Positions 1-8,500 of a stretch of 12,251 bases of DNA are shown here, piece by piece. Under the pieces are notes generated by a model. The model ran no database searches, was not told the origin of the DNA, and saw only the letters and a list, made by a program, of their open reading frames with translations. The position numbers and the translations under genes are program-made. Location of the stretch: contig JAOXYB010046668.1 of assembly GCA_028565635.1 (NCBI GenBank), positions 1-12,251 on the forward strand. Direction: 5' to 3'. This DNA comes from Phoronis ovalis. Taxonomy: Eukaryota > Phoronida > Phoronidae. The first letter of the stretch is position 1. Every line of letters starts with the position of its first letter.

Positions 1-314
1 TTGTCTCGCAATAACGGCTTCAGTTTTTATCCGATTAGCTCCATATTCGGTACAGAATAAGTACAGGTCAAAGTACAAGTTATGTGTAATATTGACCCAG
101 ATTACTTCCAATATGGCCGACTGGCAGCCAATATTACACATAACCTGTACTTTGACCTGTACTTATTCTGTACCGAATATGGCCATATTGGAAGTAATCA
201 AGGTCAAAAGTACACATAGCATGTACTGCGACCTGGACTTACTCTGTGCCAAACATGAAACTGACTGGATATGAAACCGATCGGGTAAAAACTGAAGCTG
301 TTATGGCGAGACAA
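1..314. repeat. Nested inverted repeat (foldback or palindromic element)
   Basis: The first 35 bases (TTGTCTCGC..., 1-35) are repeated in inverted orientation at 280-314 with three mismatches. Inside, 41-93 is inverted at 130-182 with a single mismatch over 53 bases and a 36-base gap. A perfect 19-base inverted pair (gattacttccaatatggcc) lies at 100-118 and 181-199. A more diverged match joins roughly 49-75 with 225-250. The block therefore looks like a long palindrome with 118- to 134-base arms whose centre contains a second, much younger inverted copy of part of the left arm. An RNA copy would form a long hairpin. The left arm starts at the window edge, so the element may extend further left. 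It lies in the first intron of CWC15. It could be a foldback or MITE-like DNA element; no transposase is visible and no target-site duplication can be tested. Open frames here are by-products. Confidence 0.85.
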
Positions 315-962
315 AGAAAGTGTTACATACGACAACAACAACGACGACGCCTACACTACGACAATATGCCCATCCACCACTATGTGGATGGGAATAAAAA
401 CATTCAGATATTTTTGGCCTCAACAGGACATTTTCTTGCTCTAGACATTGTCTTCCACCAGGTGGTATTCCTCCTTGACAGAGTAGCGAAGCGGTACCTA
501 GTGGGCAGGCAATTCTGAAGCCATGCTTGTTTTAGAAATGGACAAAACGAAGCATGCATTTAAAATGAGATATTTGATGCAATACATTTTTATACAGTTT
601 CAAATATATCTGAACTTTTCCATGTAGCTGGCATGTTCTTGAACACTTGTTTGTAAGTAAATCATACAATATCTTTAAACTTAACTGCAATAATTAGAGA
701 CTACAGCAGGGATTATAGCCACATTGAATACTGAGTGATAATTGTACCAGCATTACAACCTTTTTTCTTGGGATTATTTTAGTATGGAACTTCAATATCT
801 GATATTTATCAAGAGTTTTTGGTGACCTCGAGAAAGATAGTGTAAACTGTCAGATATTGACATCCAGCAACCTATTTTTCAATAGGGGGTCAAATCGGAA
901 TATCCAATATTTTCTGCGGATTTCCCCATGCCTGGACATGACAAATTCAATAAATTCTTTAC
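315..962 (-). other. CWC15 intron 1 (part), no gene seen
   Basis: This is sequence downstream of the CWC15 exon on the minus strand. It begins at the donor GTAAAG (962 downwards) and runs past the left edge. I looked for the next CWC15 coding block (the QTTQDAPEE-type segment expected after KYR) and did not find it on the minus strand. A short ACR-rich run sits at 329-349, just outside the palindrome. A perfect hairpin at 369-392 has a nine-base stem cccatccac/gtggatggg around a six-base loop. Two short inverted TCAGATATTG-like words occur near 793 and 849. Nothing else is recognised. Confidence 0.6.
369..392. repeat. Short perfect hairpin
   Basis: The nine bases cccatccac at 369-377 are followed by a six-base loop and the exact complement gtggatggg at 384-392. 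The arms are GC-rich compared with their surroundings. It lies 55 bases outside the palindromic element and may belong to the same insertion. No function can be assigned, and no downstream T-run suggests a terminator. Confidence 0.5.
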
Positions 963-1093
963 CTATATTTAAGCTTGGTATGCGCTGGCAAATCTCTTGC
1001 CGAATACTGCCTGGATAGTGCACTGAGATCTTTTTCTCCTTTTCCCGTTCCTCCACGGGCTGCTTCAAAGGTTGGTCTTGCTGCAGTTGTCAT
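963..1093 (-). CDS. CWC15: CWC15 spliceosome-associated protein, first coding exon (partial gene)
   Basis: Read on the minus strand from ATG at 1093-1091, this gives 43 codons plus two bases of an Arg codon. It starts [15 protein letters not shown], continues [20 protein letters not shown] and ends [10 protein letters not shown]. That is the N-terminus of CWC15/Cwf15: the [10 protein letters not shown] start, the Gly-rich ARGGxGKGE stretch, the DLSxLSxQYSxRDLPxHTK block and the KYR end all match the metazoan protein as I remember it, at roughly four in five residues. Translation stops matching exactly at a donor, AG|GTAAAG (GT at 962-961), giving a phase-2 intron that splits the Arg codon. 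ATG is the first start in frame; an in-frame TAG lies upstream at 1126-1124. CWC15 is a small nuclear protein of the Prp19/CDC5L-associated spliceosome; the Asp/Glu-rich middle and C-terminus are outside the window. A 72-codon frame on the same strand is a shadow. Confidence 0.95.
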
Positions 1094-2534
1094 CTTAACA
1101 AAAGACTGACAGCAATCATATGGCTAATATCTAAAAAATTTAAATTGTAACATGTATCATTGAATTTTTCCAGATTAACTAGACAAGAAGAGCTAAGATA
1201 ATAAGATTTTTTTTCTAAAGCAGGCAAGGTTAAAAAATATTAATGTTTCTGCTAACAATGTGAAAAAGGGTTGGTGTTTTAGGTAGAGATTTTTGATATC
1301 CTCTGTTTTCTTTTTTCATGCAGGCATTGAACAAGATTATTAGATCTACAATTAAAAAAAATCAATCTTTATGCACCAACAAAATATTTAGGATTGGTCG
1401 GTTTAAAGGAAATACACATATTTTTTAGGTTTAATTAGGTAGTTTCATATTCCAGACTGTATTTCATGTGAATTTGAGTTAAGCTGGAAAGACATATTTT
1501 CAAATCCTCTCCAAAGTATATACCTCGGGTTGATACACATACTTGAGAGCAGTAACTTTATTCCTTGCAAATCAAACTAGACGACTGCATATTTGAAGTT
1601 ATCCAAGTCAAAATCAAACTTGAGACCTGCATTTTTGGTCTCTATATACATTTTCACTTCTCTCTATATCAAAAACAGCTTCCCTGCAAGACGTCAAATT
1701 TTTTGATCGGCATTTGATCCACTTACTTCTACTCGTCAATCAGCTAGGTCCGTATTTTGTAATATTGAATAAAAACGTGGCACATGCCACAAGATGTCAG
1801 ACTAACTAATCTATTCGGAGTGAGGATTTGAATGACTCCAAAGACGGGGTGGATATACATTCTTCCAGTAGCATATTCCAATTAATGATCAAACTATGTT
1901 TATAGGTGCCTGTAGAGCACTGAAGCTGCTGAAACCTTCTACTGTTTCCTCTTGTAGAGCTGCTGAATGGAACATTGTATTCAGATAGCGGGATTGTAAT
2001 TTCAGAGTTGAGGGTTTAATACATCATTGATAGTCTAGCATTGGTTCTGCGTTTGTTGTAAGGATTGCCATTTCAGTTCGTGGATCACACACGTAGAGGT
2101 GATGCTACTATGTCTATTATAATCTGACTGAACAAGGTCACCCTAAAATACCATCTAATCTTATAACTTCTGTCCATAACTTCATAATCCATTTTTAAAT
2201 TGTTCTGGCACTATATGAGATGGGCATAAATTTAAGTTCTGAAATCAAATCAGGGACAGTCTCTTTACAGTCTTTTTAGTACCTGGTAATAGTACTGTAG
2301 GGTTCATAAGTTTTCAGATGTGGATAGTTGGGAGGCACAGGGGATTTTCCAGGTCTAGGGTATTTAAATCACTGAATGTTCAGTGAAATCTGTTTCAGAA
2401 GCTTTTTTTGTACTTCGTTTCAGCAATTTCAGCCAGTCAAATTGGCCTTCAAGAGGGTAAAAATTTGTTTATGTTTTCAGATAGTATTATGAATTTGTAA
2501 TAGTCTGACATACCCCTCTACCAATATAATATAA
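1094..2534. other. Non-coding sequence upstream of CWC15
   Basis: No coding exon is recognised on either strand. The part next to 1093 must include the CWC15 5' leader. On the minus strand, AG dinucleotides just before the ATG (TTTTGTTAAG|ATG, and GCTGTCAG twelve bases earlier) could be splice acceptors, so the leader may have a separate upstream exon. The sequence is AT-rich with short A and T runs (for example about 1205-1215 and 1352-1360). No tRNA, rRNA or conserved microRNA stem was seen. Confidence 0.5.
1727..1800 (-). other. Possible non-coding first exon of CWC15
   Basis: On the minus strand a full-consensus donor A|GTAAGT occurs with GT at 1726-1725, preceded by CGGACCTAGCTGATTGACG. 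If the AG before the CWC15 start codon is used as an acceptor, a 5'-untranslated exon ending at 1727 would fit. The upstream limit is arbitrary, because no initiation motif marks it. A donor hexamer alone occurs often by chance, so this is only a candidate. The YY1/ETS cluster at 3855-3879 is an alternative place for the CWC15 promoter. Confidence 0.15.
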
Positions 2535-3492
2535 CCCTGGGGGTACTGCCATTCCCAAGTCACTACATGTATGTGGCACCTAATGGGCCCCCTTTTTTTC
2601 AGCTCAAGCATTTACCACAGGGTATATTTTTCACGCTTCTCAAAGCCTTATTTACCATAGGGTATACTTTTCATGCTGGATATTTACCACAGGGTATATT
2701 TTCAAAAAATATTCATTTATCACAGGGTGTATTTCTTGGACAACGCATTTACGACAGGTATGAAAAATTAAGGTTCGTAAATTTTTCTATAATTATTTAC
2801 CACAGGTTATATAATTTACAAGTGAATTTTACACAGGGTATCTATTTCAGGAGAGTTATTTACGACAGGGTATTTTTCATGTTTATTCATTTACGACAGG
2901 GTATATTTTTGGTGATCATCATTTACCACAGGGTCAGGTTTTTTTACCTTGGGCCGCACACCTCCACCAACTTTTCTGTCGAGTTCTGATTTTCGTCATC
3001 TTATTCCATACTACCTTGGGTAGCGTCACGCAAGGTATATCATGTGCTTCTGCTATGTCACATTTTTTGATGAATTTTGGTATATTATGGGGCACCTTTT
3101 ACAGCTAGGTATAGCTAGCCATGGGTATGATTTTAAGGTCTAGTCAAAAGATCTGTCAGGAAGATTCAGTGTAGAAAGGGTATAATTTTTCATAGAAAAT
3201 AGTGTGTACTCTCATAAAACATAACAGTTGTCTTGAATATAAAATTTCCGTGTTGGAACTGGCATATTTAATACTATGTACATGATATGGAACCGTCACA
3301 AAAAATCGGTATACTATTACTAGGCAATAATATAGATAAGGTGTTTTGGAGTTTTTTGGTATGCGATCTATATTTCGACACTTTTGGTATACAGTTCACG
3401 ATAACCGAAACTATGTTATCCTCAGTGGCAGATCCCCACCTAAAAATGTATTAATATACTATTACTAATTAAATATACAAGACTTCTCCCGG
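2535..3492 (+). mobile_element. Interspersed repeat, copy A, with internal tandem array
   Basis: This and the copy at 4848-5520 share a series of blocks in the same order and orientation. They are: a start near ccctgggggtactgcc; a T-run; a tandem array; TTGGGCCGCACACC (2949-2962, against TTGGGCTGCACATC at 5205); GGCACCTTTTACA followed by TTTTAAGGTC...TCTCATAAAACA...TTGAATAT; CCTCAGTGGCAGATCC (about 3420-3435, against CCTCAGTGGCACATCC); and an end near AAGACTTCTCCCGG. The start and end are weakly complementary, so they may be inverted termini. No protein domain is present, so the element is non-autonomous. It resembles a repeat with 'gggggtact...atgt' and 'ctcagtggca' ends that I remember from many marine invertebrate genomes. 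Boundaries are approximate and no target-site duplication was confirmed. Copy A carries about 100 extra bases near 3260-3380 compared with copy B. Confidence 0.7.
2611..2943. repeat. Ten-unit minisatellite, about 32-bp period
   Basis: The motif TTTACCACAGGGTATATTTTTCA recurs, with variation, starting at 2611, 2651, 2683, 2716, 2748, 2796, 2828, 2859, 2890 and 2922. Spacings are 40, 32, 33, 32, 48, 32, 31, 31 and 32, so the basic period is 32 bases. The core ACCACAGGG or ACGACAGGG is best kept and the AT-rich spacers vary. A 140-codon frame spans 2567-2989 because the unit has no stop in any frame. Since 32 is not a multiple of three, the reading frame rotates from unit to unit (LPQGIF, YHRV and similar). 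That argues against a selected repeat protein. The array is the internal block of repeat copy A. Confidence 0.85.
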
Positions 3493-3854
3493 CAGTCCCG
3501 GTTCCGAAGTGCCACGGTTAAATCTTGCCAATCCACCTGTTGTCCCAATTTCTGTATAATTAACTAATTACAAAGTGGTTGGTCAATACGACAACAGTCA
3601 ATACTAACGTAATTAGACAGAGTTACTAACAGTATTACTATTTAGTATTAACAATAGTCCATACTATTTTTAGTGTTTTAATACTACAAGGAGAGTTTTG
3701 ATATGTGAAGCCCCTTGAAGTGGGACGAGATACTTTTTGGGAAAAAACAAACCTATGTGTGGTCGCTTTCTGTTATACTAGTCTCTTAGTTGGCCGTGTG
3801 GAAACAAAGGAGACACAAAACTAGGTATCAACTGTCGATCCGCTGTGCTCAACA
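3493..3854. other. AT-rich spacer before the RYK promoter region
   Basis: No gene is seen. The stretch is enriched in TACTATTACT/AGTATTA words, for example around 3600-3690. The 13-base word tatactattacta also occurs twice just upstream, at 3310-3322 and 3455-3467, inside repeat copy A. This looks like a degenerate simple repeat. The right part (about 3760-3854) is less AT-rich and leads into the promoter-like cluster. Confidence 0.45.
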
Positions 3855-3879
3855 CAATGGCGGCACTTCCTGCGGAAAT
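3855..3879. promoter_or_regulatory. YY1-like and ETS-like motif cluster (candidate core promoter)
   Basis: CACAATGGCGGC (YY1-like, ATGGCGGC at 3857-3864) is followed directly by CACTTCCTG, whose reverse complement CAGGAAGTG is an ETS/GABP site (3864-3872), and by CGGAAA (3873-3878), a second ETS-like core on the other strand. In animal genomes this combination is typical of TATA-less housekeeping promoters, often just downstream of the start site. It lies 320 bases before the RYK start codon and 2.76 kb from the CWC15 start codon, between two divergent genes, so it could serve RYK, CWC15 or both. The motifs are read directly; promoter activity is inferred. Confidence 0.45.
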
Positions 3880-4047
3880 ACGTTCTTGAAATAAATACTT
3901 TTCGAATATATTTCTTGTAAACCTTCAAAATGAAGCAGTTCTTAAATAGAACATTGTATTTTGTCTGAAGAGTTTCTATTTCAAGTGTTACAATGCCACA
4001 ATTCTTACAATTATGACTGATACAGGGATAGCATTTTACGACACTAG

Positions 4048-4107
4048 ATGGTAGCACTTGACTTGTTAGCAATCTTAGGAGCTGTTTTGGGATTGAGAGT
4101 ATATTAA
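4048..4107 (+). other. Upstream ORF with hydrophobic product, 19 codons
   Basis: This is one of several short open frames between the YY1/ETS cluster and the RYK start. It starts at ATG 4048-4050, reads MVALDLLAILGAVLGLRVY and ends at TAA 4105-4107. The others are 3857-3889 (MAALPAEIRS, in a strong acaATGG context), 3930-3968, and two starting at 3993 and 4013. It looks like a signal or membrane segment but has no continuation, so chance is the simpler explanation. It matters only if the RYK leader starts upstream of 4048. Confidence 0.2.
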
Positions 4108-4156
4108 GTTTGACAGATTGTAAGAAGCGGTCGTGCTTTGAATAGTGTGGATTTTA

Positions 4157-4210
4157 ATGCATATTTTACCACCGAAATGCGAAATTCCACTCGTGTATTG
4201 TGGACTGTAG
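4157..4210 (+). promoter_or_regulatory. Upstream ORF overlapping the RYK start codon
   Basis: ATG at 4157-4159 opens a 17-codon frame that ends at TAG 4208-4210, running across the RYK start at 4177 in a different frame. Ribosomes that start here would miss the RYK ATG, so it would act as a repressive upstream ORF, subject to leaky scanning. Its context (tttaATGC) is weaker than that of the RYK start (gaaATGC, purine at -3). It is relevant only if the transcript starts upstream of 4157, which is likely but not shown. Confidence 0.35.
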
Positions 4211-4288
4211 TGTTTTTAACTTTATTCAGTAGATTTAAATGCAACTTTAATCTATATATGGACGACAGAGAGACATTCAAATTACTAG
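4177..4288 (+). CDS. RYK: RYK/Derailed-type Wnt receptor, exon 1: signal peptide and start of WIF domain
   Basis: ATG at 4177-4179 opens 37 codons plus one base, ending at the donor CTAG|GTAAGC (GT at 4289-4290). Residues 1-22 look like a signal peptide: Arg at 2 and 6, hydrophobic core VLWTVVFLTLF, likely cleavage after SRFKC. The mature start NFNLYMDDRETFKLLG matches the beginning of the RYK WIF domain (LNLYLSEDEVRRLIG in vertebrates, from memory). The phase-1 intron leaves a G that joins GT at 11786 to make Gly, giving LLG-ITAELYYVR, the conserved RYK junction. An in-frame TGA at 4111-4113 and no other in-frame ATG fix the start. RYK is a single-pass Wnt co-receptor with an extracellular WIF domain and an intracellular pseudokinase, acting in axon guidance and planar polarity. 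Later exons lie outside the window. The call rests on the exact phase match with exon 2. Confidence 0.92.
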
Positions 4289-4847
4289 GTAAGCAAATGC
4301 ATTGATAATGATAGTGTTATAGTTTATATTGAACATTCTGAATGTGAACCATTCCCTGATTTCGTGCATGTTGGAAAAGTAATGAGCCTGCAATCTATTA
4401 TTTTGCTGTTTATAAAAGTGGGAAAGTCTAGTTAGAATCACATACTTAACTACTACTGTATGTGGGCATTTGTGTCCCGGAGTTGTGTATTGGGGATATA
4501 TCAAAAATATGTCACCAATTCCAAATTATAGACCGGTTCTATGTATCCAAAATAAACGCGAATACACCGAGGTGAATACGCATCATATCAGTGGTGTTGT
4601 TGTTTAAAATTGGAATTCAATCCTGCAGATTTGAGTATACAATACAGTAGTCAATACAGTTCCAATCCTAACATAGTGGCAGGTAATCTGGGCTAGGAAT
4701 GCCATATCATAGCATCAAACATTTTGTATTATCCCGGTATTACGTTGCTATACATATGAAACACGTCTACATTTCTAGTGTTCTTTAATTTATTTTTGTT
4801 TTTGTCACTCTGCTTAAATAATGGTACAGTTGAGAAACATATTCTCA

Positions 4848-5520
4848 CCTGGTACTTCCCCCCCAAACCCTTGGGATCTCTCACTGTATGGGGCCGGTAT
4901 ATGGATGGGATGTTTTGCCGACTCGGGTAGCTCCCCAGGGGCAATGATGAATATGGGGTCTGTCACCCAAATGTTTTTTTTTCTCTAATATATCCAGCTC
5001 GGGTGCATTTTTCACAGAAATGTCTCTAAAAATGGGTTCACTTTTCAAAAATCCCTAAAAATGGATAATTTTGACAAGCTATTATTTAAAGGTTACTTTT
5101 CGGAAAATTTCCGAGCGCAAAACCTTAGAAATGGATCCTTTTTGTGACAAAAAATGGGTCAATTATTGAGACAAGAATCCCTAAAAAGGGGCGGACACTT
5201 TGAGTTTGGGCTGCACATCACGTCTAAAAATATCATTAAAAAATGTGATCAGTACTTTAGTGCACCTTTTACACCTCTGTGGTATATTTTGGGAATAGTT
5301 TTTAGGCCGAATCATGAAAATCTTTAGAAAGGTATATTTGGGGTCTAGTATACAATATCTCATAAAACAAATAACTATTTTGAACATTGAAATTTCAGGG
5401 AATGTTTTGGTATATTTTGGAATCCAAATTTTCCACATTTCTGATATAGAGTTGGTCCAAAAATTTTACCCTCAGTGGCACATCCACACCCCAACATATA
5501 TCCAAAAGACCTCCCAGGCC
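4848..5520 (+). mobile_element. Interspersed repeat, copy B, with internal tandem array
   Basis: This is a second, shorter member of the family at 2535-3492, in the same orientation. It starts near CCTGGTACTTCCCCCCC, has a T-run near 4974-4982, then a tandem array (5018-5190). The 3' part follows: TTGGGCTGCACATC (5205), GTGCACCTTTTACA (about 5261), TTTTTAGGCC, ATCTCATAAAACA (about 5349), TTGAAATTTCAGGGAATG, CCTCAGTGGCACATCCACACC (5470-5490) and an end near AAAAGACCTCCCAGG. It lies within RYK intron 1, so if spliced it is removed. No coding capacity; the 84-codon frame at 5314-5568 is incidental. The two copies are clearly related but heavily diverged, so both insertions look old. Confidence 0.65.
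5018..5190. repeat. Degenerate tandem array, about 30-bp unit
   Basis: The word CCCTAAAAATGGGTTCACTTTTC recurs in decayed form beginning near 5024, 5053, 5083, 5123, 5147 and 5179. It occupies the same place as the 32-bp array in copy A. The units can be aligned: ACAGGGTATATTTTTCA in A against AAATGGGTTCACTTTTCA in B share the GGGT..A.TTTTCA skeleton. The two arrays therefore probably descend from one ancestral unit and were homogenised separately. Confidence 0.6.
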
Positions 5521-8500
5521 CAAACCAACCTACATACTTCTAAAAATCAGTCATTTAAAGAAGATTAAACAATATGTAGGACAGGTGACATGCAGGTATG
5601 ATAAAAACAGTGAATGGAAGAATCAGTACTTTGTAATGAACTGTGATCTGTAAACCCAAATTCTGTTTGATAAATATATTTACGAACTAAGTGCTAAGAT
5701 GGAGAACTTTCCCATGTAATCTTAGCTTATTTGATCCCCTATTCCAGACCTTTCATGCTGAGATGTACAGTACCTGTATAGACTCTGATAACCAGAAGAT
5801 TTCACTAATGTTAAATTAGTTCTGTTACCTCAGAGAATAATGGAACTCAGTTTCTTATTAGTTATATAATTAGAATACTTCACTGAGTTTTTGGTAATTG
5901 CTGCTGTTGTTATCTTTGTGTGAAGATACAATTTAACATTATGTGATATACTTTGATTTATAAATATAGAATCATCACTAAAAGTTTAATTTAAAATATA
6001 ATCTCTAATAATACAGTATAAATTCTATTATTTTATATGTTAAGGATATTTCTCCGACTTTTCTGTACAAGTAATTTCTAGGGCTATTTTATCGAGTTCT
6101 GTGAAATTTGCTTTGGTTTTTCAATTGGCTAAATATCATTTCATTTTATGAAATGGAAACTGCCTGCTAGCCTTGGAATGGTAAGAAACTTGAGTGTGCA
6201 TTTCTGACAAAATTTGGGTAGTTAGTGTCTTAGTGTCCTAGAACAGTATGTTTTTGCCCAAAATTTGGGAGTCTTTATATAATATATCCCCATAATATTG
6301 AAAGGATATCTGAGAAATTACCTAAGTAGTTTGAGAGGGGTTTAAAACTTCTTAAAATCAAAGTGAAAACAGCCTAAAGGATGTGATATAATGGTCTAAA
6401 GTAGTCTCAAGTGCCCCCTGTTGTATTGAAGATATTACTTCAGATTTTCATAACAAATGATGTTTCATTGAAATGTTGAACAAAATGTAATTTCAAAAAA
6501 TTCTGAAGTGTAATATTGGTCTGAAGGATTAGTATTTAGATATCTGCCATTTTATTCAGATTGCAATAAATTGTTAAAATAAACTTTGTGTAATCAGTAG
6601 GGAAGCTGTTCAGTCTTGTTTTTAAGCTAATGATTCTTCAATATATTCATGCTTTTAACAGGTTTGTCATCTTTACACAGGCACTGTACATACTGTAATG
6701 TGCATGTGCATTTTTCGAAGAGTGGTCCATTGTTAAGAAAATATGCTGACCTATTAGAATTGTCCATCTACTTATGAAATGCATTGAAGTTTGTTGGGGG
6801 TATTTCAAGATCTGTTGGACAGATCCCTGTTAATCTGGGCCTTCATATAGTCATTTTAATGTTCCTTTAATTAACTCATTGGATATCATTTACATGTACT
6901 TACCATTTAATAGTAAAGCATCTCTATTCTTAAGAATAAACTATGCAAGCTAGACTTTCTACATGTAATTTAGCCATATAGCCAAATGTTAATAGAGGAT
7001 GAATCAATCAACCACTAGAAAATTAAATTTGTAAACACTAACTGAAAGCTTTAATAAAGTTTTTCTTTTATTCCCTACATTTTCTTTATCAATTATATGT
7101 ATCTGATTAAACTTAAAATTGAAATTGACTGTCAAGTCCGCCAGTGATGCAGAAATAAATGTATGGTAAGAATTGTGTTACAAGCCTGTGATTATAAGTC
7201 ACCTTAGATAGCTTATCATTGTCCATCATCATCATGTTTACACCATGTCACAGTGGTGTATAATTTGTTTTAGACAAGGATGGTACACACATTTAGAGTG
7301 TCAATCCAAGATAAGAAATCTTTGGAAAATACATCTTATATCTTGACACATAGTCCTGGCATATAGTACATGTAATTGTAAGTTGTCATCCAGATGTGTT
7401 TAATGTTTACTCTAAACAATCTTGATTTTTTTTAAATAAATAGGAAGATAACAAAATGCTAAAGTTGATTTGGACAGCAGTTGTTGAAAGGTGTATATGT
7501 ATATACTGTATTATTATATAAAGTACTTGGTATGAAGTGAATTAAAAATTATGGTATTTTCACAACATATTTTTGATTCTTGTTATTAAAATTATCTGCA
7601 GAAGTTTTGTATGTATAGCATTTCAGCTTTGCATACATAAAAAAAATATGCGAGACTAGTGTCACCATTTAAATGTAAATATCATGTTTTTGTTTTATTC
7701 AGATGTGATCTAAACAAACAGCGCCTACAATGATTGCTTTACTATTATTGTCTTTGTAGTTTAAAAATCGAACAGTCTTTACTTTTTCTGTTATTGATAA
7801 TCCGTGTAATGTGAATTCTGTACCCATTCCATTAGTAATGATTTTGTGTACTAATTAACACTGTTCAAGAGCCTCATAAATCTAAGACTAGCCAACATAT
7901 ATAATATGCCATTCATATTGAAGATTCCATTTTGAGCTGCATTTGCTGAGCACACAATTAATTACATAGATATGATTTTTTTTTAAATCTGATTTTTGTC
8001 ACTGAACACAGGGGACACAAGATTATGTTTGATACCAATACAACATCAGACTTTACATTTAGCTAAGTTTAATATATTCTAACTTTATATTTATAATATG
8101 TGACATAAAAATTTATCTGTGTACATATTTTCATTCAAGTAACATACATAGCACAGTTGTGACCAGTTCATGTTCAGCTGTTTTTTTGAAGTTTTGAGAT
8201 TTCATGTATTGCAGCATGAAAGTACATTCAGGTATAAGAGATAACAGAGAAATGTCAAACATTCTCAGATTCCCTTGAGCAAGTATATTATTGGGAATTC
8301 AGCAGTGTTTATTTACTGCTCTATATCAAGTTTACATGATGACTTTTGTGTGTACTAATAATATGGTCAGTTTTAATTATAGTTCTGTGAATGTTATTTA
8401 AAAACTGCAATATTAAATGATAAAATGCAGAATATGCACGAGTCTGCTTAGCTGACTTTTAGCAGTATAATTATATCACCTCTTTCTTTCTCCTGCAATT

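Noticed and set aside
92-518. Two overlapping plus-strand frames (60 and 90 codons)
   Set aside because: Both are created by or begin inside the nested palindrome and show no domain, signal peptide or conserved motif.
850-1068. 72-codon frame on the minus strand
   Set aside because: It is a shifted frame over the CWC15 exon and runs through the CWC15 splice donor; the conserved protein is in the other frame.
3821-4072. 83-codon minus-strand frame with Cys pairs (CYPC, CKNC, CRHC)
   Set aside because: The cysteines suggested a zinc finger, but spacing matches no known finger, the frame overlaps the promoter cluster and RYK leader, and composition fits chance.
5181-5568. Overlapping 85- and 84-codon frames on opposite strands
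   Set aside because: Both lie within interspersed repeat copy B and are not protein-like.
7220-7260. catcatcatcatg and caccatgtcacagtggtgt, a possible small hairpin or RNA
   Set aside because: The complementary parts are short and imperfect; no microRNA-like stem or known RNA family is supported.
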